A stretch of DNA of 64,000 nt from Chlorohelix sp037138995 (GCF_037138995.1 NZ_JBAXHI010000016.1:21164-85163); one strand, 5' to 3'. Shown: positions 34,708-44,223, counted from the stretch's first letter. Program-made: numbers and translations. Notes: a model not told the origin generated them from the sequence alone.

Positions 34708-35808
34708 TTATCTAACTTTCTTAAATCTACCCGGTAGATAATCGCGTAATTTTTGGTGAGCTTCCCGTACCATTTCTTCGGTAGCTTCCCAATTCAGACA
34801 GCTATCGGTTACCGACACTCCATATTTTAACATAGAAGGGTCTTTGGGTATTGGCTGGCTACCTTCAAAAAGATGGCTTTCAATCATCATACCCACGATA
34901 GATTTGTTCCCCTCCAAAATCTGGTTTACCACATTTTTGCCCACCAGCGGTTGCAAGTTAGGATCTTTAAACGAGTTAGCGTGGCTGCAATCCACCACAA
35001 TATTTAAGGGAAGTTTGGCTTTTTCAAGACTCTGTTCACACATCCAGATGCTTACCGAATCATAATTCGGGCGACCACCCCCACCCCGCAATACCAGATG
35101 TCCATAGCGATTTCCCCGCGTGCCGAATACTGCTACCCGCCCGTTTTGCTCCACACCCAAAAAGTGATGTGGGCGCAAAGTGGAAAGCAGCGCATCAATC
35201 GCCACCTGCACGCTACCGTCGGTGCCGTTCTTGAAACCTACCGGCATAGAAAGACCGCTCGCCAATTCGCGATGAGTTTGTGACTCGGTGGTACGCGCTC
35301 CGATTGCCGCCCACGTTACCAATTCGGAGAAATACTGGGTTGCAATAGGGTCAAGCGCTTCAGTTCCAATGGGCAAACCCATCTCTGCTATTTGCAGCAT
35401 GATGCGCCGTGCCGATATTAGCCCTTCCTGCATCTTGAACGAATCATCCATATGGGGGTCATTGATAAAACCCTTCCAACCGACAGTAGTTCGCGGCTTT
35501 TCAAAATAAACCCGCATAATCACAAATATCGTGTCGCTAACCTCAGCCGCAAGTTTGCACAAACGTTGAGCATATTCTTCAGCCGATTGGGGGTCATGAA
35601 TCGAGCAAGGACCAATCACCATAAAGATTCTGGGGTCCTTACGATCCAAAATATTATTTAGAGTCTGCCTGCTTTGCCACACAGTTCTTTCTGAAATAGC
35701 GGTCAGCGGCAACAATTCTTTTATTTCGGCTGGGGAAATAAGAATTTCCGAGGATTCTACGTTTACATTATAAACTTTTTCTTCGTATTGTTTGTAGTCG
35801 TGGGTCAC
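34708..35808 (-). CDS. aroF: 3-deoxy-7-phosphoheptulonate (DAHP) synthase, class I (AroFGH type)
   Basis: The 366-residue enzyme condenses PEP and erythrose-4-phosphate, the first step of the shikimate pathway. Motifs: GPCSIHDPQSAEEY, RVYFEKPRTTVGWKG, DPHMDDSFKMQEGL, SQTHRELASGLSMPVGFKNGTDG (split), DCSHANS, and a C-terminal SVTDSCLNWE. It is of the aromatic-amino-acid-regulated AroF/G/H type, with the N-terminal extension of that group. The second GTG (35808) has AGGAG 8 nt upstream and is preferred over the GTG at 35817. It is divergent from rpsU. Confidence 0.95.
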   Translation of the reverse strand: MTHDYKQYEEKVYNVNVESSEILISPAEIKELLPLTAISERTVWQSRQTLNNILDRKDPRIFMVIGPCSIHDPQSAEEYAQRLCKLAAEVSDTIFVIMRVYFEKPRTTVGWKGFINDPHMDDSFKMQEGLISARRIMLQIAEMGLPIGTEALDPIATQYFSELVTWAAIGARTTESQTHRELASGLSMPVGFKNGTDGSVQVAIDALLSTLRPHHFLGVEQNGRVAVFGTRGNRYGHLVLRGGGGRPNYDSVSIWMCEQSLEKAKLPLNIVVDCSHANSFKDPNLQPLVGKNVVNQILEGNKSIVGMMIESHLFEGSQPIPKDPSMLKYGVSVTDSCLNWEATEEMVREAHQKLRDYLPGRFKKVR

Positions 35809-35888
35809 CTGAATCACTCCTGAGCGCCAAATTATGGTTCTTTGACAAAATCTGTACTATAATAGCACAGCATAAATAAATGCGGAAT

Positions 35889-35898
35889 GTGCTATAAT
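35889..35898 (+). promoter_or_regulatory. Extended -10 promoter candidate for rpsU
   Basis: TGCTATAAT (TATAAT at 35893-35898) is an extended -10 without a recognisable -35, ~95 bp upstream of the rpsU start. A second TATAAT at about 35860 is preceded by TTGACA with only 10 bp between, too short to be a standard pair. Confidence 0.4.
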
Positions 35899-35995
35899 AC
35901 TTAAACGTTTCATCAGAAAAATTAATGAGTTTGCAATTACGGCTCTTTTTAAGAGTCTTCCCATATAAATTCTGTGTCAGGAAGGGGTGATAAGC

Positions 35996-36184
35996 GTGCA
36001 AGTAGTGCAAGAAGATGGCGAAAGTTTTGAGAATTTGCTGCGGAGATTTACCCAGCAAGTCAAAAAAGCTGGCGTGCTGAGCGAATTTAAACGAAAGCGA
36101 TTTTTCGTTTCCAAAGGCGTAGAACGTCGGGAGAAAATGAAAAAGAGCCAACAACGTCAACGCCGCAAGCAACAACGCGGTTAG
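35996..36184 (+). CDS. rpsU: 30S ribosomal protein S21
   Basis: The 62-residue basic protein has the S21 pattern (V.V...ESFENLLRRFTQQVKKAGVLSEFKRKRFF, here in two parts: ESFENLLRRFTQQVKKAG and VLSEFKRKRFFVSKG), followed by KKSQQRQRRKQQRG. S21 promotes base pairing with the Shine-Dalgarno. The GTG at 35996 has AGGAAGGG about 8 nt upstream; the GTG at 35987 is immediately adjacent to that site and is less likely. Confidence 0.93.
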   Translation: MQVVQEDGESFENLLRRFTQQVKKAGVLSEFKRKRFFVSKGVERREKMKKSQQRQRRKQQRG

Positions 36185-36247
36185 GAAGTTGGGGGGGGAG
36201 AAAGCAGCTTTTGCTACTTCCCCTCAAAAAATGATAGCCTGTAAAGC

Positions 36248-36276
36248 TTGACAAACAGGCTCACACTAGATATAAT
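36248..36276 (+). promoter_or_regulatory. Consensus promoter of tRNA-Asn
   Basis: TTGACA (36248-36253), 17-bp spacer and TATAAT (36271-36276), 20 bp before the tRNA. The block TTGACAAACAGGC is shared with the tRNA-tuf operon promoter. Confidence 0.9.
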
Positions 36277-36296
36277 TTCCTCGGTAATTAAACCGT

Positions 36297-36368
36297 TCCG
36301 CAATAGCTCAACGGTAGAGCAACCGGCTGTTAACCGGTAGGTTCTAGGTTCGAATCCTAGTTGCGGAG
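36297..36368 (+). tRNA. tRNA-Asn (anticodon GUU)
   Basis: Cloverleaf with acceptor TCCGCAA/TTGCGGA, discriminator G, anticodon arm ACCGG-CTGTTAA-CCGGT, and T arm AGGTTCGAATCCT. CCA is not encoded. Discriminator G is expected for Asn. Confidence 0.96.
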
Positions 36369-36482
36369 CCTTTTTATTTTATAATTATTCTGCTGTTGAC
36401 CCCGCCTTTAGTAAATTCCCTGGAAATCTGCTAAAATAAGCCCTCGTATGGCTAAATTAAACAGTAAAGTAGCGCTTTACAA

Positions 36483-38807
36483 ATGGAACTAAAGCCTAAT
36501 AATCGCGTTGCCGAGCGACAAGTACCTAATTCCGCTACAAGCAACCGCCCCACTACGGGCAAACTATTACGCCTTTCTTCTGCCATTGCAGCGGGTCTAT
36601 TTTTGTTGGCATTGGCAGTACAACTGGTACGCGGTAAACTGTGGCTGGTAGGCGAATCCGGTATATGGGCGTTGCTGGCGCTAACAATTGTGCTGAAAAT
36701 TGCAGCTTATTGGCGGCAAGACCAGGGTTTCGGTTGGATTCGTCTTCTGCAAAAACGTGTTTCGGTTTATGGCATCGCCATAGCTTTCCTGACCGTTTTC
36801 GGATTCTGGTTACGGGTTTGGGGGCAACGTAGCGGGTTGCCTTATATCTCTGGCGCAGACGAAAGCCTACTAGTAGATTCCGCCACTAAAATCATCAAAA
36901 CCGGCACGCTGGAACCCACCAATTTTTATTATCCCACCTTTTTTATATATTTAAACGCGGTGGTAGCGGGGTTGCAATACCTGTGGGGCAGCTTTACCGG
37001 GCTTTACCACTCGCTCAACGATTTGCCCGATCGAACCTATGCCATCACCACAGCCCCCGAAGCCTATATCTGGGCGCGTACCCTAAGCGCAATAGCCGGA
37101 ACTGCCGCTATTCCGCTGGCTTATTTCGCCGTTAAAAGCCTCTGGCAAGACAAACGCGCCGCCTTGCTTGCTGCCGGATTCATCTGTTTTTCCGCGCTGG
37201 CAGTTGAGCATTCTCATTATGTGGCGGTGGATATGCCGCTGGCGACTCTTTCCCTTGCCTTGCTGCTTCCGGCGAGCAACATCGTAAAAAAGGGACGCTG
37301 GCGAGATTATATACTTTGCGGAGCGGTGGTAGGGTTATCTATCAGCACCAAGTGGAACGGCGCAGTGTTGCTGGTAATCCTCTTCGTGGCGCACTTGCTC
37401 AGGCTCAGCCAAACTACTCCTGAAAATCGCTCTGTTTTGGCGAACATCTATCGCCGATATATAAATCGTAAGCTGATGGCAAGCCTTTTTTCAACTGCTA
37501 TTGTGTTGGTAGCCACTACACCCCTGATTTTCGCCCGGATTCGCACCATTGACGATAATCAGGCAGCCAATATCATCAAATATCGTTTCTCACAGGTGGG
37601 CTACTCTACGGATTATGCGTGGCTTGGCAATCTTCAGGTTATTTCAGACGACAGTTTCAGCCTGTTTTTGCTGGGAATGGGCGGTATTTTGCTGCTATTA
37701 TTCCGGCGCAAATGGGCAGATTGGCTGATATTGTCCTTTCCTTTCGCCTACTTGCTGGTCAGTAATAGTTATCGCCTGATTTATCGGCGCAATATGTTGC
37801 CCTTGTTGGTATATTTTGCTATTTTTGCTGCCCTGTTTACCGTCTGGACTTATGATTGGCTAGTCAAGCGAGTACCAAAGCTTGCGCTAAATAAATCTGC
37901 AAGGCTGGTATTGCCCGGTTTGTTGGTAGTAGCGGTAATGTGGCTACCGCTCAACTCCATTTTTTTTGGCGATAATTTTAACGACCAACCCTACAGCTTC
38001 AAACGCGCCGAAGATTGGCTTAAAACCAATGCAGGTCCCGGTGCCTTAAAATTGGTGGAGTTGCGCCAACAACAATGGGGCGCATACCCAAACACTATTG
38101 CCGTTTTTGACGACAAGGGCGCGGACGAATACCCGCTTGCCTACTATCGCGAACGTGGCATCCAGTTTGTGGCGATAAACCGCGACCGAGCAAACAGTTT
38201 GGGGAACAGGGGCAGTTACCTTGAACTGTTGCAACCCGCCCTGATTGCTAAAGAAATCCCAACTAAAACCGTTGATATGCCGGGACCACCCTACACCATC
38301 ATTCGCACCGGAGTAACGCCCGCTACTCTGACGCTTCAGCATCCGCTCAATGCCGATTTTGGCAAACTCAAATTACTGGGCGTGAACTCCGGCAAAATCA
38401 ATTCTGCTAACGGGTTGTACCTACCGCCACCCGGTCAAGCGCGAGCGCAGGAAAAGTGGGACGAATACAAAGCGGGTGACATTATCGGCTTGAGCATTTA
38501 TTGGCAAGTAATACAACCGCTTCAAAAAGATTACGTGTTTTACGTGCATCTACGCCCTACCGACAAGCTCGATACCAACGTGGCGAGCCGCGATACCCAA
38601 CCGTTGTTGGGGGAATACCCTACCTCAAAGTGGAAAATTGGCGAAATCCTGACCGATAACCCTAACCTACTGCTACCGGGCAACCTTGCGCCGGGCGAAT
38701 ATAATCTAGTGTTGGGCTTGTACCTAAATGACGGCAAGTTTACCCCGCTGCCTCTAACGGACGGCAGCAACTCGGTAACAATCGGCAAGGTGCGAATCGT
38801 AAAATGA
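36483..38807 (+). CDS. GT39/PMT-type membrane glycosyltransferase with C-terminal beta domain
   Basis: The protein has 774 residues. From ~40 to ~520 there are about 12 transmembrane segments, and the first outer loop has SGADESLLVDSATKI, where the acidic D-E pair is like the catalytic DE/DD of GT-C enzymes. LAVEHSHYVAVDMPL follows near residue 240. The last ~155 residues form a soluble domain with YWQVIQPLQKDYVFYVHL, GEYPTSKWKIGE and PGEYNLVLGLY, a beta-sandwich that is frequent in Chloroflexota members of this family. It probably transfers a sugar from polyprenyl phosphate on the outer face. ATG start with weak ribosome-binding site. Its stop overlaps the next start by 4 bp (ATGA). Confidence 0.8.
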   Translation: MELKPNNRVAERQVPNSATSNRPTTGKLLRLSSAIAAGLFLLALAVQLVRGKLWLVGESGIWALLALTIVLKIAAYWRQDQGFGWIRLLQKRVSVYGIAIAFLTVFGFWLRVWGQRSGLPYISGADESLLVDSATKIIKTGTLEPTNFYYPTFFIYLNAVVAGLQYLWGSFTGLYHSLNDLPDRTYAITTAPEAYIWARTLSAIAGTAAIPLAYFAVKSLWQDKRAALLAAGFICFSALAVEHSHYVAVDMPLATLSLALLLPASNIVKKGRWRDYILCGAVVGLSISTKWNGAVLLVILFVAHLLRLSQTTPENRSVLANIYRRYINRKLMASLFSTAIVLVATTPLIFARIRTIDDNQAANIIKYRFSQVGYSTDYAWLGNLQVISDDSFSLFLLGMGGILLLLFRRKWADWLILSFPFAYLLVSNSYRLIYRRNMLPLLVYFAIFAALFTVWTYDWLVKRVPKLALNKSARLVLPGLLVVAVMWLPLNSIFFGDNFNDQPYSFKRAEDWLKTNAGPGALKLVELRQQQWGAYPNTIAVFDDKGADEYPLAYYRERGIQFVAINRDRANSLGNRGSYLELLQPALIAKEIPTKTVDMPGPPYTIIRTGVTPATLTLQHPLNADFGKLKLLGVNSGKINSANGLYLPPPGQARAQEKWDEYKAGDIIGLSIYWQVIQPLQKDYVFYVHLRPTDKLDTNVASRDTQPLLGEYPTSKWKIGEILTDNPNLLLPGNLAPGEYNLVLGLYLNDGKFTPLPLTDGSNSVTIGKVRIVK

Positions 38808-40135
38808 AACAAACTCGCCTACGCTATCTCGATACGCTAATTGTAGGACTGGGCGTACTGGCTTATACGCTGGCGCTAACCGGAGATTATTTTGTACCCT
38901 TCAAAAGCCCGCTCTGGCTGGCAATGACAATCGGGCTAATGGCGTTAGCGGGGGCGTACAGGCTGTATGCAGCAGACGGCTTTAACCTTAATGGCTGGCT
39001 CTCCGCCAATTGGGCTATTCTAGCGTTAGTAGCGGCTCTGGCGTTGGGCGGAATATTGCGCTACCAGACCTTGAAAAATGCGCCCGCCTATACCAACGCG
39101 GAGCTTGATTTCGCTAAAAGCAGCATCAGAGTCATTGCCGAAAGCGACTGGAAACCCGCCAGTTATGGAAACCCGCCTTTTTATCTCTATCTGGGCGTGG
39201 CTGCCGCTGAATTGAACTTTGCCCAACAAGTCAGCGCGGGAAACATTGCATCACCTACCGGGCTTACCTCCGAACCTGTAGCAGATTTGTTGCGGCTGTT
39301 CAATCTGGGCTTGGGGATATTTGCCATCTTTGCCGTCTATGGTGCGGCAGGGCTGTTTTGGCAATCCCGGAGGGATGCGGCTATCGCTGCCCTGTTGTTC
39401 GCCGCTTGCTGGCTCTCCTACCAGATTACGCCCTCATTAGTTCCGCAAAATATCGGCGTGCTGTTGGTGTCTAGTAGCCTCTACTTTATCGCCAGAGCCT
39501 ACCGCGAGCCTGATTTAGCCTGTATTGCGGGGGCTGGGGCATTGGTAGGCACTGCTGCCGCTTCATCGTATGGCGCAATCCTGCTGCTTCCTACACTGCT
39601 GGTAATTGCGCTACTGAACGGGAAAACAGCTTCAGCCCGCTTTAAATTCGGCGGTATTGCGCTTGGCGGGTTTGTTGCCGGATTTAGTGTGCTTTGCCCC
39701 GGTTGGCTTTTCGGCTGGCAATATTTTCTGGAAGGTTTAGCGGCAATTCCCAACGCCCCCGCTAGTACAGCCGGAGAATTTCTGAAAACGGCATTACAAA
39801 ATGACTCAGGTCTATTAACATTGGCTGGACTTAGTTTTGCATTGAGCTTCTATTTGCGCGGTGAAAAAGCGTGGGTGAGCCGATTGCTACTGTTCTTTCC
39901 TTTAGCTTATGCTATCTTGCTTAATTTCATCGGCTCTTATAAAATTGAACGTCTAGCCTTAATAACCCCTGCGCTGGCAATTATCGCCACACTACCAATA
40001 GCAATGGCGAGTGAGTCTCTCCAGCACTACTTTAATGCTAGAGATGAACGGCATCGCTGGGCAGCCAGCGCCCTGAGTTTAGGGCTGACGCTGGTTGCGA
40101 TTCTAGGTTCAGTATTTATCAGACGACTTTTTTAG
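38804..40135 (+). CDS. Polytopic membrane protein, GT-C-like
   Basis: This 443-residue protein has ~11-12 hydrophobic segments. The first large outer loop (after residue ~80) includes NAELDFAKSSIRVIAESDWKPASYGNPPFYLY, the same organisation as the GT39-type loop (acidic residue, then ...PPFYLY). No certain catalytic pair could be assigned. It overlaps the preceding glycosyltransferase by 4 bp and is surely co-translated with it, so it may act in the same glycan pathway, or be a partner subunit. Confidence 0.65.
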   Translation: MKQTRLRYLDTLIVGLGVLAYTLALTGDYFVPFKSPLWLAMTIGLMALAGAYRLYAADGFNLNGWLSANWAILALVAALALGGILRYQTLKNAPAYTNAELDFAKSSIRVIAESDWKPASYGNPPFYLYLGVAAAELNFAQQVSAGNIASPTGLTSEPVADLLRLFNLGLGIFAIFAVYGAAGLFWQSRRDAAIAALLFAACWLSYQITPSLVPQNIGVLLVSSSLYFIARAYREPDLACIAGAGALVGTAAASSYGAILLLPTLLVIALLNGKTASARFKFGGIALGGFVAGFSVLCPGWLFGWQYFLEGLAAIPNAPASTAGEFLKTALQNDSGLLTLAGLSFALSFYLRGEKAWVSRLLLFFPLAYAILLNFIGSYKIERLALITPALAIIATLPIAMASESLQHYFNARDERHRWAASALSLGLTLVAILGSVFIRRLF

Positions 40136-40147
40136 AAGGGAAAATAT

Positions 40148-40885
40148 ATGACAATTGCGACTATTCAGCTTCAAAGTCGCGCTCTAAGCCACACGATAGA
40201 TTACACCGCTATACTACCCGAACCGGATAGAGTAGGTTCTGGTCCTTATCCGGTTCTTTTGCAATTACACGGCATGTACGATAACCACTCGGCATGGGTG
40301 CAAAAATCTAGGCTGGCGGAATATGTACGCGATTTGCCGCTTCTGGTGGTAATGCCCACCGGCAATAATAACATGTGGGCAAATCTGCATCCCAAACTTC
40401 GTTACGAGGATATGGTCATTCAAGATCTGCACGAGCAGGTTAATAGCCTTTTCAATACCCGCAAGGGCAAATGGGCTATCGGCGGGCTTTCAATGGGTGG
40501 CTTCGGCGCGTTGCGGCTTGGATTGAAGTACCCGGATAAATTTAGCTCGATTTTTGCTCACTCCAGCGTTATCCCCGATGCTACCGGATTAAAGAAATGG
40601 AGCGTACCGGACAAAACCATTCTGGACGACCTCGACCTGTTCCAAATAGCCTCGAAATTTACTGCCGAGAACTTCCCGGTAGTCAGCTTTGATTGTGGCA
40701 CTTTTGATAGCTTAATCAAAGATAACCGCGAGTTTCATGCACATTTGCAAAAGTTGGGATTACCCCACCAATACACCGAGCATCCAGGTAAACACGATTG
40801 GAAATATTGGGATAAATATGCACTAGAGGCAATAGCGCAGCATTCACAAGTGTTTGGAATTAAGCCAGCGAATATTCCTGAATAA
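40148..40885 (+). CDS. Esterase D/putative esterase family alpha/beta-hydrolase
   Basis: This 245-residue hydrolase of the PF00756-type (esterase D, S-formylglutathione hydrolase, mycolyltransferase-like) has an N-terminal strand pair with LLQLHGMYDNHSAW (oxyanion region). The nucleophile elbow is GGLSMGGFGA (Ser ~117), and the likely acid is in SFDCGTFDSL. The histidine is in HPGKHDWKYW. All three triad residues are present. No signal peptide, so probably cytosolic. It starts 12 bp after the preceding membrane gene, at an ATG with GAAGGGAAAATAT, and is probably the third gene of that operon. Substrate unknown. Confidence 0.8.
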   Translation: MTIATIQLQSRALSHTIDYTAILPEPDRVGSGPYPVLLQLHGMYDNHSAWVQKSRLAEYVRDLPLLVVMPTGNNNMWANLHPKLRYEDMVIQDLHEQVNSLFNTRKGKWAIGGLSMGGFGALRLGLKYPDKFSSIFAHSSVIPDATGLKKWSVPDKTILDDLDLFQIASKFTAENFPVVSFDCGTFDSLIKDNREFHAHLQKLGLPHQYTEHPGKHDWKYWDKYALEAIAQHSQVFGIKPANIPE

Positions 40886-41022
40886 TCTACTATTTCTATC
40901 AACTTATTCAACATTTTAATCGTGTAATTCATTGACACCGAATAGCTATACCGTTAAAATTTGATTCGTATTACTCACTACGAAAATAAGGTCTCCTATT
41001 CTTGGGCTTAAAGGGGAAAGAT

Positions 41023-42465
41023 ATGACCATCGAAATAAAAGCCTCCAGCCAGACTAATCAATTAGGCGTTGGCGAGCTACAGGCTTACGATAATGTGCTG
41101 CAACTGATTGGCAATACACCATTGGTGCGCTTACCTAAACTAACCAGAGGTTTAAAACCGACCGTACTTGCCAAACTTGAAATGCTCAATCCCGGCGGGA
41201 GCGTGAAAGACCGCATCGGTATTCGCATGATCGAGGAAGCGGAAAAGCGCGGGTTGCTAAAAAAGGGCGGTACGATTATCGAACCGACCAGCGGCAACAC
41301 TGGAGTTGGTCTGGCGATTGCTGCCGCCATCAAGGGCTACAAAGCCATCTTTATAATGCCCGATAAGATGAGCCAAGAAAAAATTTCGCTGCTCAAGGCT
41401 TACGGCGCGGAAGTGGTCATAACCCCAACCTCCGTACCGCGTGAATCCCCTGAGAGCTATTACAGCGTAGCGGATAGGCTGTCTCGCGAGATACCGGGCG
41501 GATTCCAACCCAATCAGTATTTTAACCCGATGAACCCCCAAACTCACTACGAAACTACCGGACCTGAAATCTGGCAACAAACCGCCGGAAAAATAGATTA
41601 TTTCGTGACGGGCGTAGGTACGGGCGGCACTATCAGCGGGGTTGCCAAATACCTGAAAGAACAAAATCCGTCAGTACGTATTGTCGGAGTTGACCCAGAA
41701 GGTTCGCTTTATACCCAGTCGGTAGCGCGTCCTTACAAAATTGAAGGTATCGGCGAGGATTTCATCCCCGGTACGGTTGACCTGAACCTAATTGACGAAT
41801 GGGTGACAGTCAGCGACCGTGACGCTTTCCTGATGGCGCGTAAAGCGGTACGCGAAGAAGGCATATTGGTGGGCGGTTCGTGCGGCGCTGCATTGGTGGG
41901 TGCGCTTGAAGTCGCTAAAAATCTGGATGAGTCAAAAGTAGTAGTGGTATTGCTGCCGGACAGTGGGCGCAGTTACCTAAGCAAAATTTACAATGATGCA
42001 TGGATGCACGACCAAGGTTTTACCGAACGCTTCCCCTCGCATCCTCGCGTCTTTGACCTTATTCACAGCCATAAACCCGGACAAAACGAACCGCCTTTCT
42101 TTACCGTTCGAGCCGATGAAACGGTGGCAGAAGCCATTTCGCTGTTACATCAACACGGAATCAGCCAACTGCCCGTTACCGGAGAATTGAGCTTAACCGG
42201 CAAGCAAGTAATAGTCGGTAGCCTTCAGGAACGAACCTTGCTTGAGAAAATTTTCAAGAATCCTGAAATCGTTACCCAAACCGTTGAGCAAATTATGGAT
42301 GCGCCCTTGCCTGAAGTTGATGAAGGCGAAGAAATCGAAGCCATTATCAGTCTTTTCACCCCTTCAACGCCAGCACTGGTGATTGAGCATGATGGCGAGC
42401 CGGTGGGCATCATCAGCCGTAGCGACCTGCTAGAGTTTATTGCACAACAACGCAAAAACCAATAG
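41023..42465 (+). CDS. cbs: Cystathionine beta-synthase with C-terminal CBS domains
   Basis: The 480-residue enzyme is a fold-type II PLP protein. The PLP lysine is Lys62 in GGSVKDRIG. SGNTGVGLAIAAA binds substrate carboxylate, and TGVGTGGTISGV holds the PLP phosphate. The C-terminal ~135 residues contain two CBS motifs (VRADETVAEAISLLHQHGISQLPV; ending VGIISRSDLLEF). No heme-binding N-terminus. It condenses serine or O-acetylserine with homocysteine; the exact donor is not decided by sequence. ATG at 41023 with AAAGGGGA is preferred to the GTG-type start 21 bp upstream. Confidence 0.9.
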   Translation: MTIEIKASSQTNQLGVGELQAYDNVLQLIGNTPLVRLPKLTRGLKPTVLAKLEMLNPGGSVKDRIGIRMIEEAEKRGLLKKGGTIIEPTSGNTGVGLAIAAAIKGYKAIFIMPDKMSQEKISLLKAYGAEVVITPTSVPRESPESYYSVADRLSREIPGGFQPNQYFNPMNPQTHYETTGPEIWQQTAGKIDYFVTGVGTGGTISGVAKYLKEQNPSVRIVGVDPEGSLYTQSVARPYKIEGIGEDFIPGTVDLNLIDEWVTVSDRDAFLMARKAVREEGILVGGSCGAALVGALEVAKNLDESKVVVVLLPDSGRSYLSKIYNDAWMHDQGFTERFPSHPRVFDLIHSHKPGQNEPPFFTVRADETVAEAISLLHQHGISQLPVTGELSLTGKQVIVGSLQERTLLEKIFKNPEIVTQTVEQIMDAPLPEVDEGEEIEAIISLFTPSTPALVIEHDGEPVGIISRSDLLEFIAQQRKNQ

Positions 42466-42477
42466 AACCGCTCAAAT

Positions 42478-42516
42478 AAAAGAACTGAGGGTTACGTTCC
42501 CTCGGTTCTTAATTTT
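42478..42516. terminator. Terminator between cbs and epimerase gene
   Basis: AAGAACTGAGGG and CCCTCGGTTCTT form a 12-bp stem with one wobble around TTACGTT, followed by AATTTT. It sits between convergent genes and may be bidirectional. Confidence 0.8.
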
Positions 42517-42527
42517 ATAAAGCAATC

Positions 42528-43478
42528 CTAATGCTTTTGCGGTGGATTGTTTTTAAACCATTCCACCGTTTCGTGAATAGCCATTTTCAAAGAAGTAGCC
42601 TTTATCCCAAAGGCGATTTCAAACTTACGACTGTCCACTACAAAGGGCTTTTCAAATTCATACATCATTTCTACCGTCTCGCGTGCGCCGGGGATAAACA
42701 GCCCCGCCATCCGCATCATTGTTTTACTTATTCCGCTCATTTTTGGCGGGAGTTTGATTTCTTCAAATACCATATTTAGGAACTGACGGGTGGTGAGGGT
42801 TTCCGCATTCGGCACATGCCAAGTTTGCCCCAACGCCTCGTCTCGCAAACCCAATGTTGCCAACCCCGCCCCGAAATCCTTGATGTAGGTATAAGTATGC
42901 AACGCATCGAGATTTCCGGCTGCTCCGGCTGATTTTCCTGCCAATGCAGGGTAAAAAATGCGAGTGCCTAATGCCGAATCCCGCACTTCCGGTCCGAAGA
43001 AATCGGAAGCACGACCAATAGCGGCGCGTACTTTTCCGGCGCGATGTGCCTCCAGCAGCATAGTAGCGATACGAGCGCGTACTTTTCCCTTTTTGGTCTG
43101 AGCTTTATATGGCAAGTTTTCGTTAAGCTCGCCTGACACTTCCCCGTACATATACAGGTTATCACCAAAGATAAGCTTTGCGCTGGAGGCGGAAGCCGCT
43201 TCAATTGCACAAGTCATGTATGGTTCAAATTCTTCCTGCCAGCGATGGTAAGCAGGTTGGGCGCATAAATATATGACAGAAGCCTCCCGGCATAACATTT
43301 TTGCATTATCAAGGTTGGTCACATCACCCGCCACAACCGCAACCCCGTTTGGTGCAGTGGCTTTTCCGCTGCGGTTCACCATCCGAACACGTTTACCTTG
43401 CTTCACCAACGCTTCCATAGTAGCTTTACCAAGGGGACCTGTTCCCAAAACTAGATGCAATTCATTAGTGGCGCTCAT
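42528..43478 (-). CDS. NAD(P)-dependent epimerase/NmrA-like protein
   Basis: The 316-residue Rossmann protein begins LHLVLGTGPLGKATMEALVKQG (GxGxxG dinucleotide site) and RMVNRSGKA, an atypical short-chain dehydrogenase. The YxxxK catalytic pair is not in the usual form, so it may be a sensor or an atypical reductase. ATG at 43478 with GGGAG. It follows the TetR-family gene by 27 bp, an arrangement suggesting that the regulator controls this gene. Substrate unknown. Confidence 0.8.
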   Translation of the reverse strand: MSATNELHLVLGTGPLGKATMEALVKQGKRVRMVNRSGKATAPNGVAVVAGDVTNLDNAKMLCREASVIYLCAQPAYHRWQEEFEPYMTCAIEAASASSAKLIFGDNLYMYGEVSGELNENLPYKAQTKKGKVRARIATMLLEAHRAGKVRAAIGRASDFFGPEVRDSALGTRIFYPALAGKSAGAAGNLDALHTYTYIKDFGAGLATLGLRDEALGQTWHVPNAETLTTRQFLNMVFEEIKLPPKMSGISKTMMRMAGLFIPGARETVEMMYEFEKPFVVDSRKFEIAFGIKATSLKMAIHETVEWFKNNPPQKH

Positions 43479-43505
43479 TTTCTTACTCCCATTATTTAAC
43501 TTAAT

Positions 43506-44213
43506 TCAAACTTCCAAGCCAAGTTGGTGCAAATAGGCTTTAGCCTGTAATAAATACAGTTCTGCGGGGTCTCCGGTAGTGGGTTGAAGATGGTTGAACA
43601 ATTCGAGCGTTACCAACCCCTGAATTACTCCCCAACCGGATAAGCCATAAGCCAGCAACGAGGTGGAAATATCCATCCCAATGCTTTCTGCCCAGATTTT
43701 CAAATGTTGTTCTAGCTTTTCGGGCAACTGAGTATAACCTTCCGGTATCCTAACCTTACCCGCGTTCCATGCTTGCGCCAGAATAATGATAAAGGTGGCA
43801 GTAGAACGAATAGCAGCAGGTACAGTTATTTCTTGCGGAGCTTTGTAACCCGGTATGGGAGTGCCAAAAATTAGCGCGTAAAGCGTTGGATTAGCCACAG
43901 CCCATTCGCGATATGCCAACGTTGCCGCCAGAAAACGCGCTCCGTATTCAGCTTCGGGATACTTATCGGCTTCAGCCTCTATCATTTCGGCTAAGGAAGT
44001 GTACGCATCCACAATTAAAGCAGTCACCAAAGCATCACGGCTGGCGTAATAGTTGTACAGAGCAGGGGTGGACATCCCCATCTCAGCAGCAATCGCCCGT
44101 AAGGACAAACCCGCCGCGCCCTGTTCTGCCATTTGCTGTTGCGCCACCCGTTTGATTTCTTCGTGGGTCGCTTCTCGCAGTTTTTCTCTTCGGCTTTGTT
44201 TGATTATTTCCAT
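43506..44213 (-). CDS. TetR family transcriptional regulator
   Basis: The 235-residue regulator has its N-terminal helix-turn-helix at ~30-60 (AAGLSLRAIAAEMGMSTPALYNYYASRDALV, clear TetR signature). A longer C-terminal ligand domain of the WHG type follows (YREWAVANPTLYALIFGTPIPGY, WGVIQGLVTLELFNHL). Start ATG at 44213 overlaps one of two TAAC-N3-GTTA palindromes that may be its operators. It is the first gene of a two-gene operon with the NAD-dependent epimerase. Confidence 0.92.
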   Translation of the reverse strand: MEIIKQSRREKLREATHEEIKRVAQQQMAEQGAAGLSLRAIAAEMGMSTPALYNYYASRDALVTALIVDAYTSLAEMIEAEADKYPEAEYGARFLAATLAYREWAVANPTLYALIFGTPIPGYKAPQEITVPAAIRSTATFIIILAQAWNAGKVRIPEGYTQLPEKLEQHLKIWAESIGMDISTSLLAYGLSGWGVIQGLVTLELFNHLQPTTGDPAELYLLQAKAYLHQLGLEV

Positions 44214-44223
44214 AACGATGTTA
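44213..44223. promoter_or_regulatory. Operator-like palindrome 1 (TAACGATGTTA)
   Basis: Perfect inverted repeat TAAC-GAT-GTTA overlapping the tetR start codon. It has the same form as the site at 44249-44259, 36 bp away centre to centre. Confidence 0.5.

Noticed and set aside
35860..35898. TTGACA near a TATAAT upstream of rpsU as a strong promoter
   Set aside because: The spacing is only 10 bp; the more credible element is the extended -10 at 35889-35898.
36185..36235. Terminator after rpsU (G-run and TTCCCC)
   Set aside because: The potential stem has three central mismatches, and it is followed by A residues, not T.
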